Assembly: GCF_900111835.1 (NCBI RefSeq)
Contig: NZ_FOJP01000018.1
Span: forward strand, 1-64,000
Direction of reading: 5' to 3'
DNA length: 64,000 nt
Source: Metapseudomonas otitidis
GTDB taxonomy: Bacteria; Pseudomonadota; Gammaproteobacteria; Pseudomonadales; Pseudomonadaceae
Shown here: positions 26,006-34,876 of the stretch, in pieces
Numbering within the stretch: position 1 is the stretch's first letter
Layout of the letters: each line of letters begins with the position of its first letter
Notes under the pieces: model-generated
Told to the model about the DNA's origin: nothing
Seen by the model: only the letters and a program-made list of their open reading frames with translations
The model's database searches: none
Program-made: the position numbers and the translations under genes

Positions 26006-26668
26006 ATGCCCGGATACGTCACCCAAGCGCCGGTCGAAGTGCGCCTGCTCGACCGCGGCTACAGCCGCGAGGCCCGTTCGCTGCTCTACCACGCCTACCG
26101 GCACGAGCCCACCTACGCCTACCTGCTGGATGCCAACCGACCCGGCTATGACCAGCGCGTGCGCGCCACGGTGCGGGAGCTGGTCAAGCAGCACTTCATC
26201 GAGGAACTGCCGGCCATCGGCCTGCTGATCGAAGAGCGCCTGGTGGGCATCGCCCTCATCGCCCCGCCCCAGCGCCGGCTGGACATCACCGAAAGCTGGG
26301 GCTGGCGCCTGCGCATGTTGCTGACCACCGGCCTGGGCTGCACCCGGCGCTTCCTCGAATACCACGAGGCGGTGCTCGCCTGCCTGCCGCCCGGCCCGTA
26401 CCACGTGCTGCCGTTGCTCGGTATCCACCCGGAGTTCCAGGGGCGCCAGCTGGGCGAGCGATTGCTCCAGGCGCTGCACGAATGGTGCGCCGAGGACGCC
26501 GGCTCGCAAGGCGTGGTGCTGGATACCGGCAACCCGCGCTACCTCGACTTCTACCAGCGCCAGGGCTACCAGTTGCTCGGTGAGGTCGCCGTCGGGCCGG
26601 TGCTGGAGCGGGTCTTCTTCCACCCCAACCCGGCCCAGGCGCTGGAAGGCGTTGGCGTGAGCGCCTGA
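26006..26668 (+). CDS. GNAT family N-acetyltransferase
   Basis: 220 residues. The C-terminal half carries the GNAT acetyl-CoA loop, HPEFQGRQLGERLL (motif A, Q/R-x-x-G-x-G/A-like), and TGNPRYLDFYQRQGYQ (motif B). The N-terminal half (RSLLYHAYRHEPTYAYLL) is a substrate cap. The substrate is unknown. It lies between xthA and tamA-tamB, as I recall from P. aeruginosa. The first ATG is used; GAGGA lies about 11 bases upstream. Confidence 0.8.
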   Translation: MPGYVTQAPVEVRLLDRGYSREARSLLYHAYRHEPTYAYLLDANRPGYDQRVRATVRELVKQHFIEELPAIGLLIEERLVGIALIAPPQRRLDITESWGWRLRMLLTTGLGCTRRFLEYHEAVLACLPPGPYHVLPLLGIHPEFQGRQLGERLLQALHEWCAEDAGSQGVVLDTGNPRYLDFYQRQGYQLLGEVAVGPVLERVFFHPNPAQALEGVGVSA

Positions 26669-26772
26669 GCCGCCATGGTTGTCAGCCCGACACATCGCGC
26701 CATGAAATCCTCGGCCGACGAGGCGTCTGTGACTGAAGAAAGGCAGCGGAACGCCGTGCTAGCATCCCGCGC

Positions 26773-28503
26773 ATGAATGTTCGTCAAGGAATGCGCGGCC
26801 TAATGGCGCTCGCGCTGTTGGCCCTGTGCCCGCTCGCGCTGGCCAAGGCCTCGCTGGAAGTGAAGGTGTCCCCGGCCAATGCCGAGCTGAAGGCCAATAT
26901 CGAAGCCTTCATCGGCAGCCTGGGGGATCGAGATGAAACCGCCCTGCGTCGTTTCCGCCGTGCCGCCGAGGAGCAGGCGCGCCAGGCGGCGCAGGCGCTC
27001 GGCTACTACCAGGCGGAGATCGACAGCCAGGTACGCCCCGGCAAGGACCCGGTCCTGCAACTGGACGTGCAGCCCGGCGAGCCCGTCCGCCTGCGCCAGG
27101 TGACGGTGCGGGTGGAAGGCGAGGCCGCTGGCCTCAAGGCCTTCAAGGTGCCGAAAAGCAAGGCCCTGGCCCCGGGCGAGCCGCTCAACCACGGGCTCTA
27201 CGAAGACGCCAAGAAACTCATCCAGAGCCAGGCCCTGCGCTACGGCTTCTTCGATGGCCGCTTCCGCTCCCAACGGCTGGACATTGACCCCCGTGCCGGT
27301 GTCGCCGACATCGAACTGATCTACGACAGCGGGCCGCGCTACGCACTCGGCCGGGTCGCCTTCGACGGCGACACCCCCTTCGATCCCGACCTGCTGGCGC
27401 GCTTGGTGCCGTTCCCACCCAACACACCCTACGACGCCGACCAGGTCGCCAAGCTCAGCCAGAACCTCCAGGCCAGCGGCTACTTCGAGGAAGTGCGGGT
27501 GGACGCCCAGCCCGAGCCCGGTGCTGGCCGGCTGATCCCGGTGAAGGTGCGTCTCGGTGCCGTCAAACCCCGCACCCTGGGCCTGGGCGTCGGCTTCTCC
27601 ACCGACGTCGGTCCCCGTGCCCGGGCCAACTGGACCCGCCACTGGATCAACCCCCAAGGCCACCGCCTCGGGGCAGAAAGCGAAATCTCCACAGCACGGC
27701 AGAGCGTCGGCACCTGGTACGAAATCCCCCTCGACCCGCCGCTGACCGACAGCCTGCGCTTCACCAGCGGCTTCCAGCGCGAACAACTCACCGACGTCGA
27801 AAGCCGCCGTTTCACCCTGGGCAGCCAATGGCAGTCCAAGCTGCCGGACGACTGGCAGCGGGTCGTCTCCCTGCGCTGGGAGCAGGAGATCTACGACTTC
27901 GGCGACGGCAGCCCCAACGGGCGCAGCAGCTTCCTCATCCCCGGCATCGGCTACAGCGTCACCCGCAGCGACAACCGCCTCGACCCCAACCAGGGCTACC
28001 ACCTGCAACTGGACGTGCGCGCTGCCAAGGAGGGCGTGCTGTCCGACGCCGACATGACCTACGCCAGCGCCATGGCCAAAGGGCTCTACACCCTGCCGGG
28101 CGGCCATCGCCTGCTGGGCCGGGTCCAGGCCGGCGGCATCGCCACCACCGATTACGGCGCCATCCCGCCCTCGCTGCGCTTCTTCGCCGGCGGTGACCAG
28201 AGCGTGCGGGGCTATGACTACCAGACGCTTTCCCCGGAGGACCGCCAGGGCAACAAGGTCGGCGGCCGCTACATGGTGGTGGGTAGCGCCGAATACCAGT
28301 ACCCCATTGCCGAGCGTTGGCGCATTGCCGCCTTCGTCGACCGTGGCAACGCCGTCAACAACCTCAAGGACAAGCTCAAGACCGGCGCCGGCATCGGTGT
28401 GCGCTGGGTTTCCCCGGTCGGGCCGATCCGCCTCGACCTGGCCAAGGCCCTGGATGATCCCGGCGGCTTCCGCATCCACTTCTCCATGGGGCCGGAACTG
28501 TGA
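26773..28503 (+). CDS. tamA: Translocation and assembly module outer-membrane protein TamA
   Basis: 576 residues. A signal peptide (about 1-24, ending LALAKA) is followed by three POTRA-like domains (about 25-265) and a C-terminal Omp85 barrel with FFAGGDQSVRGYDYQTLSP (family motif, about residue 475-493) and VSPVGPIRLDLAK near the end. Like BamA, it inserts or assembles outer-membrane proteins, and with TamB it also takes part in phospholipid traffic to the outer membrane. tamB overlaps the stop codon by 4 bp (GTGA). No clear ribosome site is seen before the ATG. Confidence 0.94.
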   Translation: MNVRQGMRGLMALALLALCPLALAKASLEVKVSPANAELKANIEAFIGSLGDRDETALRRFRRAAEEQARQAAQALGYYQAEIDSQVRPGKDPVLQLDVQPGEPVRLRQVTVRVEGEAAGLKAFKVPKSKALAPGEPLNHGLYEDAKKLIQSQALRYGFFDGRFRSQRLDIDPRAGVADIELIYDSGPRYALGRVAFDGDTPFDPDLLARLVPFPPNTPYDADQVAKLSQNLQASGYFEEVRVDAQPEPGAGRLIPVKVRLGAVKPRTLGLGVGFSTDVGPRARANWTRHWINPQGHRLGAESEISTARQSVGTWYEIPLDPPLTDSLRFTSGFQREQLTDVESRRFTLGSQWQSKLPDDWQRVVSLRWEQEIYDFGDGSPNGRSSFLIPGIGYSVTRSDNRLDPNQGYHLQLDVRAAKEGVLSDADMTYASAMAKGLYTLPGGHRLLGRVQAGGIATTDYGAIPPSLRFFAGGDQSVRGYDYQTLSPEDRQGNKVGGRYMVVGSAEYQYPIAERWRIAAFVDRGNAVNNLKDKLKTGAGIGVRWVSPVGPIRLDLAKALDDPGGFRIHFSMGPEL

Positions 28504-31500
28504 GGCGCGTGGTCAAGGGGGCGTTGCTCGCCCTTGGGCTCACCCTGGGGTGCGTGGTGGCGACCGGAGCCTGGCTGCTGGGCAGCGAGAGCGGCGCACG
28601 CTGGGCACTGGGGTTGGTGCCGGGGTTGGCGGTGGAGGGTTTCAGCGGCCACCTGGGCGGCCAATGGCAGGCACAGCGTGTGGTGTGGCGCCAGGGCGAA
28701 AGCGTGGTCGCTATCACCGCCCCGCGCCTGGACTGGCAGCCCGGCTGCCTGCTGGGCATGACGCTGTGCATCGACCAACTGGCCGCCGACGAGGTGGCCC
28801 TGTCGTTCCCGGGGGAGGGCGGCAGCACTGACGAAGGCCCCGTCCGCCTGCCCGCCCTCGCGCTGCCGGTCGGCATCCGCCTGGGCGAGGCTCGCCTGGG
28901 GCGCCTCAGCCTGGATGGCGAGGCGCTGCTGGCCGATCTCCAGCTTCGCGCCACCTGGCTGGCGGACGGGCTCACCCTGGAACGTGTCAGCCTCCGTCGT
29001 GACGACCTCGCGTTGGACCTGCAAGGGCACCTTGCCCCCAGTGGGGATTGGCCGCTGGAAGCCACCGGCACCCTCGGTTTGCCGGCCCCAGGCGGCCAGG
29101 CCTGGTCACTGGCGTTGCACGCCAAGGGCGACCTGCAAGGGCAACTGACCGTCCAGGCCGACAGCGCCGGTTACCTGCAAGGCCGCCTGGAAGGCGAACT
29201 GCAGCCCCTGGCCGACCACCTCCCAGCCTCCGCCACGCTGAAGGTGGACGCCTTCAAGGCCTCGCCGGACCTGCCCGACACCCTGCAATTACAGCGGCTC
29301 ACCCTCCAGGCCCGCGGCGACCTGGCGCAAGGCTACGCGGTTGAAGGGCACGCCAGCCTGCCGGGCGAGGGCGGTGACGTACGCCTCGATCTGGCCGGCC
29401 GTGTAGACGCCAAGGGCGCGGACCTCAAGCGACTGGCCCTGATGGCTGCGCCGGAGCAGACGCTCGACCTGAACGGTCGGATCGACTGGCAACAGGCCCT
29501 GGCCCTGGATGCCCGCATCGCCTGGCGTGACTTCCCCTGGCACCGGCTGTATCCCGCGATCGACGAGCCGCCCGTGAGCCTGCAGCGCCTCGACGGCCAG
29601 GTGCAGTACCTCGACGGCCACTACCACGGGCAATTCGATGCCGCCCTGAAGGGGCCGGCCGGCGACTTCACCCTCGCCAGCCCGCTCAAGGGTGACCTGG
29701 GCCAGGTGGAGCTGGCCTACCTGCGCCTGACCGCCGGCCAGGGCAAGGCCCAGGGGCGCATCCAGGTGGGCTTCGCCAGCGCAGTGGATTGGGACGCCCA
29801 GCTTGCCCTCAAGGACCTCGACCCCGCCTACTGGGTCGCCGAACTGCCCGGTCGCCTGGCCGGCAACCTCGCCAGCCAGGGGCGCATGGCCGATCGCCTC
29901 GCCCTCACGGCGGACCTCGACCTCAAGGGCCAGCTGCGCGGCCAGCCCGCCGTGCTCCTGGCCAAGGCCCGTGGCGAAGGGCAGCGCTGGACGCTGGAGC
30001 AGGTCCAGGCACGCCTGGGCGACAACCGCATCGACGGCCAGGGCCGCCTGGAGGAGCGCCTCGATGGCCGGCTGGACATCGCCCTCAATCGGCTCGGCCA
30101 ACTCTGGCCCGGCCTGTTCGGCAGCCTCAAGGGGCGCCTCGACCTCGCCGGCAGCCTCGACGCACCCCAGGGCCAACTGGCCCTCGATGGCCAGCGGATC
30201 GGCCTCGGTCCCCAGCGCCTGCGTCAATTGCGCCTCCAGGCCAGGCTGGATGCCCGGCAGAACGGCACCCTGCAATTCGATGCCGACGACCTCGAATCCG
30301 GCGAGCGCGCCCTGGGTGACCTGCGCCTGACCGGCTCGGGCACGCTCCAGCGGCAGCAGGCCGAGCTGAGCCTGAAGGGCCCCGACCTGGGGCTTGGCCT
30401 GGCCCTCGACGGGCAACTGAAGGACGGCGACTGGCGCGGCCGCCTCAGCCGTGGCGACGTGCGGCTCGGCACCCAGGACTGGCGCCTGGAGCAGGCCGCC
30501 TCGCTGCAGCGCCTGGCCGACGGCCGCCTGGACCTGGGCGCCCATTGCTGGCGTTCCGGCGAAGCCAGCCTCTGCGCCGGCCAGCAGCGCCTCATGCCCG
30601 AACCCAACCTGGACTACCGCCTGCGGGACTTCCCCCTGGCCAGCCTGGCGCCCTGGCTGCCGGACGACTTCGCCTGGCAAGGGCAGCTGGACGGCGACCT
30701 GCGGCTGCAACTGCCATCCACCGGCCCCAGCGGCCGCATCCTGCTGGATGCCGGCAGCGGTGTGCTGCGGGTGCGGGAGGAGGGGGCCAAGGGCCAATGG
30801 CTGGATTTCCCCTACCAGAGCCTGCGCCTGGAGAGCAGCCTGCGCCCGCAGCGGGTGGACAGCCGCCTGCTGTTCGAAGGCGGCAAGCTCGGACGCCTGC
30901 GCCTGGACGCCCGCATCGACCCGCGCCCGACCCGCAAGCCGCTGCAGGGTGACTTCCAGCTGGAGGGCCTGGATCTCGCCGTGCTGCGACCCTTCGCCCG
31001 GGGCGTGGAGGAACTTGAAGGTCGCCTCGATGGCAGCGGCACCCTCGGCGGCACCCTGCTGGCACCCAACGTGATCGGGCAGGTGCGGCTGGGCGGAGGC
31101 CGCCTGGCCGGTGGCGAGCTGCCCACGCGGATCGAAGACCTCACGCTGGATGCACGCATCGCCGGCGAGCGGGTCGAGCTGTCCGGCACCTGGAGCGGTG
31201 GCGAAAAGGGCCAGGGCAGCCTGGGCGGCAGCGTCGCCTGGAGCCAGGGCCTGGATGTGGACCTGGCCCTGCGCGGCAACAGCCTGCCGGTGGTGGTGGA
31301 GCCGTATGCCAACCTCGACGTCGACCCCGACCTGCGTGTGCGCATGGCAGAGGGCCGGTTGGCACTGTCCGGCACCGTGCGCGTCCCCCGGGGCACCATC
31401 AAGATCCGTGAACTGCCGCCCCAGGCCGTGCGGGTCTCGTCGGATGCCCACCTGGTGGGCGAGCAGGACGAGGAAGCCCCGCTGCAACTGGCCATGGACG

Positions 31501-32147
31501 TCAACGTCGAAGTGGGCCAGGAACGGCTCAGCTTCAGCGGCTTCGGCCTGACCGCCGACCTCGCCGGGCACCTCAAGGTCGGCGACAACCTGGCCGCGCG
31601 CGGCGAACTGAACCTGAAGAACGGCCGCTACCGCGCGTACGGCCAGCGCCTCGACCTGCGCCGCGCGAGATTGCTGTTCGCCGGCCCGCTGGATCAGCCC
31701 TATCTGGACGTGGAAGCCGTGCGAAAGATCGGCGACGTCACCGCCGGCATCCGCCTCAACGGGCGTGCCGACGAGCCGACCACACAAGTGTTCTCCACCC
31801 CGGCCATGAGCCAGGAACAGGCGCTGTCCTACCTGGTGCTGGGGCGCCCCCTGGAGCGCGGCAGCGACGGCAACGCCCTGGGTCAGGCCGCCCTGGCGCT
31901 GGGGTTGTCCGGCAGTTCTTCGTTGACCAGCGACCTGGCGCAGAAGCTCGGCCTCAAGGACTTCCAGATCGGCGACGACGGCGCCACCGGCGTGCTCACC
32001 GACCGCCTCAGCATCCGCTATGGCCTTGGCGTACTGGAACCCACCAGCGTGGTGGCGCTGCGCTACGAACTGACCCGGCGCCTCTACCTGGAAGCCGCCA
32101 GCGGCCTGGCCAGCTCGCTGGACCTGTTCTACAAGCGGGACTTCTAG
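28500..32147 (+). CDS. tamB: Translocation and assembly module inner-membrane protein TamB
   Basis: 1215 residues. A single N-terminal membrane anchor (about 7-25) is followed by a very long beta-rich region of repeated amphipathic strands (AsmA-like/repeating beta-groove). The C-terminal conserved TamB (DUF490) domain (about 850-1215) ends in YLEAASGLASSLDLFYKRDF, a typical partner for TamA. It spans the periplasm and, with YhdP-like relatives, carries phospholipids to the outer membrane. GTG start in a GTGA overlap with tamA shows translational coupling. Confidence 0.94.
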   Translation: MRRVVKGALLALGLTLGCVVATGAWLLGSESGARWALGLVPGLAVEGFSGHLGGQWQAQRVVWRQGESVVAITAPRLDWQPGCLLGMTLCIDQLAADEVALSFPGEGGSTDEGPVRLPALALPVGIRLGEARLGRLSLDGEALLADLQLRATWLADGLTLERVSLRRDDLALDLQGHLAPSGDWPLEATGTLGLPAPGGQAWSLALHAKGDLQGQLTVQADSAGYLQGRLEGELQPLADHLPASATLKVDAFKASPDLPDTLQLQRLTLQARGDLAQGYAVEGHASLPGEGGDVRLDLAGRVDAKGADLKRLALMAAPEQTLDLNGRIDWQQALALDARIAWRDFPWHRLYPAIDEPPVSLQRLDGQVQYLDGHYHGQFDAALKGPAGDFTLASPLKGDLGQVELAYLRLTAGQGKAQGRIQVGFASAVDWDAQLALKDLDPAYWVAELPGRLAGNLASQGRMADRLALTADLDLKGQLRGQPAVLLAKARGEGQRWTLEQVQARLGDNRIDGQGRLEERLDGRLDIALNRLGQLWPGLFGSLKGRLDLAGSLDAPQGQLALDGQRIGLGPQRLRQLRLQARLDARQNGTLQFDADDLESGERALGDLRLTGSGTLQRQQAELSLKGPDLGLGLALDGQLKDGDWRGRLSRGDVRLGTQDWRLEQAASLQRLADGRLDLGAHCWRSGEASLCAGQQRLMPEPNLDYRLRDFPLASLAPWLPDDFAWQGQLDGDLRLQLPSTGPSGRILLDAGSGVLRVREEGAKGQWLDFPYQSLRLESSLRPQRVDSRLLFEGGKLGRLRLDARIDPRPTRKPLQGDFQLEGLDLAVLRPFARGVEELEGRLDGSGTLGGTLLAPNVIGQVRLGGGRLAGGELPTRIEDLTLDARIAGERVELSGTWSGGEKGQGSLGGSVAWSQGLDVDLALRGNSLPVVVEPYANLDVDPDLRVRMAEGRLALSGTVRVPRGTIKIRELPPQAVRVSSDAHLVGEQDEEAPLQLAMDVNVEVGQERLSFSGFGLTADLAGHLKVGDNLAARGELNLKNGRYRAYGQRLDLRRARLLFAGPLDQPYLDVEAVRKIGDVTAGIRLNGRADEPTTQVFSTPAMSQEQALSYLVLGRPLERGSDGNALGQAALALGLSGSSSLTSDLAQKLGLKDFQIGDDGATGVLTDRLSIRYGLGVLEPTSVVALRYELTRRLYLEAASGLASSLDLFYKRDF

Positions 32148-32316
32148 CAGGCAGCCGTGATCGAGGTTTCGGCCCGGAGCCCGCGCTTGAGTCCCCTGGC
32201 TTCCCGTGCCGCTGCAAGCGCAACGGCGGGCCTTCCAGGCGACTGACGGTGCTGTTCGGGGCGCCGGCATGGCCTCAGAATCCCGTCATCTTCCCCCGTT
32301 GACGTGCGAGGTCGCC

Positions 32317-32508
32317 GTGGACGTTTCCGCCAGCTCCATCTCCGACGCCAGTGCCGCCCAGCTCGCCATGAAGGTGCAGGTCTCGGTGCTGAAGAAGTCC
32401 GTCGACCTGCAGTCCCAGAGTGCCCTGGCATTGCTGGAGGCGCTGCCCGCACCGGTGAGCAACAGCAACCCGCCGAACCTGGGCAACGTCATCGACGTCA
32501 CCGCCTGA
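32317..32508 (+). CDS. Small YjfB-like (putative motility) protein
   Basis: 63 residues if translation starts at the GTG at 32317, preceded by GAGG at 5 bases. It matches the short YjfB family (N-terminal MDVSASSISDASAAQL, middle SVDLQSQSALALLEALP, C-terminal NPPNLGNVIDVTA). The family is annotated as putative motility proteins, but the role is not established. The frame is open further upstream, but that part is unlike the family. It stands alone between tamB and a convergent diguanylate cyclase gene. Confidence 0.75.
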   Translation: MDVSASSISDASAAQLAMKVQVSVLKKSVDLQSQSALALLEALPAPVSNSNPPNLGNVIDVTA

Positions 32509-32529
32509 ACCTCGGCAGCTTCCCCCTCT

Positions 32530-34014
32530 TTATTCCTGTCCGGCGGTCTCGCTGCAGGTGCGGTCGCGCCCGGCCTGCTTGGCACGGTAGAGCGCCCGGT
32601 CGGCGCGGGCAATGAGGCTGTGCAGGGTGTCTCCGGGGCGCAGTTCGGACAGCCCGATGCTCACGGTCACCGCTGTCTCGCCACCGTCGAAGTGGTGGTG
32701 CGCCTCGGCAACCCGCTCCCGCAGCTTTTCCGCCAGCTGCAATGCCGTGGCACTGCCGGTGTCCTTGAGCAGCAGGATGAACTCCTCGCCGCCCCAGCGG
32801 CAGAGAATGTCCGCCTGGCGCACGCCCGCCCGCAGGTTCTCGGCGAAGCCCTGCAGCACCTGGTCACCGGCCAGGTGACCGTGGGTGTCGTTGAGTTCCT
32901 TGAAGTGGTCCAGGTCCAGCAGCAGCGCGGTCAGCGGACGCTGGTCACGCAGTGATTCCTGCAGCGCCTGGCCCGCCAGCAGGTCGAAGCCGCGACGGTT
33001 GGGCAACCCGGTGAGGCTGTCGGTGGTGGCCAGCGCGGCGATGCGGTCGCGGTAGCGGCGCACCATCAGGTACAGCAGCACCAGCACCACCAGTGTCACC
33101 GCCAGGCTGATGCCCAGGTTGAGGTAGAGCACGTTGCGCACCGGCGACAGGGCGCCTTCTTCGGTCTTGTCGACGAACAGGTACCAGTCCAGCTCAGGGA
33201 TGAAGCGGGCATTGAGGTAATGCTCGCCGTCGGGGGCGTGGTACTGGTGATTGCCACCGCGCTGGTGCAGCACTGCCCGTACCACCGGGGCCAGGCCCGG
33301 CAGTTCCCCGAGGTCCTGGCCCACGCGGCTGCCTTCCGGCCCGCCCTGGGCGCTGGTGAGCACCACGCGGCCGGTGGTGTCGGTGAAGTAGATGGTCCGC
33401 TGGTAGCGCTGTTGGTACTCGTCGATCAGCTTCACCACTGCGTCCACCGTCAGACCCACGCCAGTGGCACCGAGGAAGCGGCCGTCGTAGTCCAGCACCT
33501 TGTAGTTGATGAAGATGGTCAGCCGGTCCTGGTTGGCCATGTCCACGTCCACGTTGATCTCGTAGGGCGTCTCCATGTCCCGCACGCGGTAGTACCAGAC
33601 GTCCCGGGGCTCGTCCGGCGAAACCTTCTTCAGTACGCCCCGTGACTGGTAGTAGGTGCCGGTGCGCTCGGAAATGAAGAAGCTGGTGAAGGCGCCGTAA
33701 TGCTCCTGGACTTCGCGCAGGTAGCGGGTCATGCGTTCCGGGTCCTGCTCGCCCTGCATGGCCCAGTCCCGCAGGAAGGTGTCGCGGCTCATCATCGAGG
33801 AGATCAGGATGGGCCGCACCAGGTCTTTCTGGATCTCGGAATAGACGTTGTCCGAGGTCAGCGGCAGCTCCGTGTTGACGATGCCGTCGCGGATCGACTC
33901 GAGGGAGGCGTAGTAGCTGACCAGCGATGTGACGGTGAAGCCACAGGTCAGCAGGAGAACGAGCAGGGCAACGAGGAAGCGCTGGTTACGCAAGCGGGGC
34001 AGGTGGGCTGACAT
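32530..34014 (-). CDS. Membrane-bound diguanylate cyclase with dCache-like sensor
   Basis: 494 residues. TM1 (about 12-34), a large periplasmic sensor of dCache type (about 35-292, with SFFISERTGTYYQ and GVGLTVDAV), TM2 (about 296-318) and a GGDEF domain (about 330-490). The active site is GGEEF (408-412), and the product-inhibition site RQAD stands five residues before it. Active, feedback-inhibited c-di-GMP synthesis is therefore expected. The ATG at 34014 (AGGA upstream) is preferred to a TTG at 34032, which lies inside a hairpin. Confidence 0.93.
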   Translation of the reverse strand: MSAHLPRLRNQRFLVALLVLLLTCGFTVTSLVSYYASLESIRDGIVNTELPLTSDNVYSEIQKDLVRPILISSMMSRDTFLRDWAMQGEQDPERMTRYLREVQEHYGAFTSFFISERTGTYYQSRGVLKKVSPDEPRDVWYYRVRDMETPYEINVDVDMANQDRLTIFINYKVLDYDGRFLGATGVGLTVDAVVKLIDEYQQRYQRTIYFTDTTGRVVLTSAQGGPEGSRVGQDLGELPGLAPVVRAVLHQRGGNHQYHAPDGEHYLNARFIPELDWYLFVDKTEEGALSPVRNVLYLNLGISLAVTLVVLVLLYLMVRRYRDRIAALATTDSLTGLPNRRGFDLLAGQALQESLRDQRPLTALLLDLDHFKELNDTHGHLAGDQVLQGFAENLRAGVRQADILCRWGGEEFILLLKDTGSATALQLAEKLRERVAEAHHHFDGGETAVTVSIGLSELRPGDTLHSLIARADRALYRAKQAGRDRTCSETAGQE

Positions 34015-34025
34015 CGGAGCGTCCT

Positions 34026-34058
34026 GGGGCAAGTGGCCACATGCTAGCCACTTGCCCC
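34026..34058 (-). terminator. Strong stem-loop between DUF4824 gene and diguanylate cyclase
   Basis: GGGGCAAGTGGC and GCCACTTGCCCC form a perfect 12-bp stem with a 9-base loop, starting 20 bases after the DUF4824 stop and ending 12 bases before the cyclase ATG. It may end the upstream transcript or fold the cyclase leader. There is no T-run. Confidence 0.5.
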
Positions 34059-34078
34059 GCCCGCGTCATCCGCGGCGT

Positions 34079-34876
34079 TCAGCGCAGCAGGCTGACATCC
34101 TCGATCCAGGGTTCCAGGCGCTTGCCGTAGGCCACTTTCAGGCGCATCGGCTTGATCGGCTCGTCGTAGGCGCCCACCAGTCGCTCCTCCACCTGCTGGC
34201 GCCAGCGATAAGGCACCTGCAGCGCATCCACCTCCAGTCGGCTCACCCGGGCCTGCAGGCGCGGCGGTGTCTGGTTGTGGTCGTACCAGGCATAGAGGCG
34301 TGCCTTCACCAGCGCATAGCGCTTGCGGTCCGGGTAGCGCTGGCGCAGGGCTTCCGCATCGCTGCCGGCGGCCACCACGAACAGGCGGCTGGCGCGGTCG
34401 CGCTCGTACTCGAACTGGCTGCGATAGGTGGCCTCCAGGGCGGTGTTCTCCTCGTTGCGCTTGCGCGCCAGGGCCTTCGTGGCGTCCTTCAGCCGGGCTT
34501 CGGCGCGACCGAGCTCTGCCTTCCAGGCGGGGCCATCCAGTTCGAGCACGGCGTAGGTGCTGCTCTCGTGGGTGTCGTAGTGGCCCTCCTTTCCTTCGAG
34601 GGGCAGGCCGATTTCCTCCAGCACGGCACGGTCGAGGAGAATTTCCTGCTCGTCCGCATCCCTTGGCGTGCGCCAGTCCAGGCGCAGGCCGAGCCCGCTG
34701 TTCTCGCCGGACCAGCCGAAGTCCGAATAGTCTCGGCTCAGCTCGCGCTGGGACAGTTCCAGGCGGCTGTCCGGCTTGCCGGCGCGGTTGTACCAGACCC
34801 CGGCCAGTGCCAGGCCGTTGACCACCAGGACCAGGCCTAGGGCAGCGGAAAGGGCGTAGCGATTCAGGCCGTTCAT
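34079..34876 (-). CDS. DUF4824 family membrane-anchored protein
   Basis: 265 residues. An N-terminal transmembrane segment (about 8-28) and a soluble, charged domain outside the cytoplasm, resembling DUF4824 proteins, which normally follow a DUF2157 gene as here. The start overlaps the DUF2157 stop (TGATG), so translation is coupled. The C-terminal region (LYAWYDHNQTPPRL; MRLKVAYGKRLEPWIEDVSLL) is beta-rich. The function is unknown. Confidence 0.75.
   Translation of the reverse strand: MNGLNRYALSAALGLVLVVNGLALAGVWYNRAGKPDSRLELSQRELSRDYSDFGWSGENSGLGLRLDWRTPRDADEQEILLDRAVLEEIGLPLEGKEGHYDTHESSTYAVLELDGPAWKAELGRAEARLKDATKALARKRNEENTALEATYRSQFEYERDRASRLFVVAAGSDAEALRQRYPDRKRYALVKARLYAWYDHNQTPPRLQARVSRLEVDALQVPYRWRQQVEERLVGAYDEPIKPMRLKVAYGKRLEPWIEDVSLLR

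Noticed and set aside
29289-32270. 993-codon minus-strand frame opposite tamB
   Set aside because: Very long only because of GC-biased codon usage; the TamB reading has the membrane anchor and DUF490 end, and is coupled to tamA.
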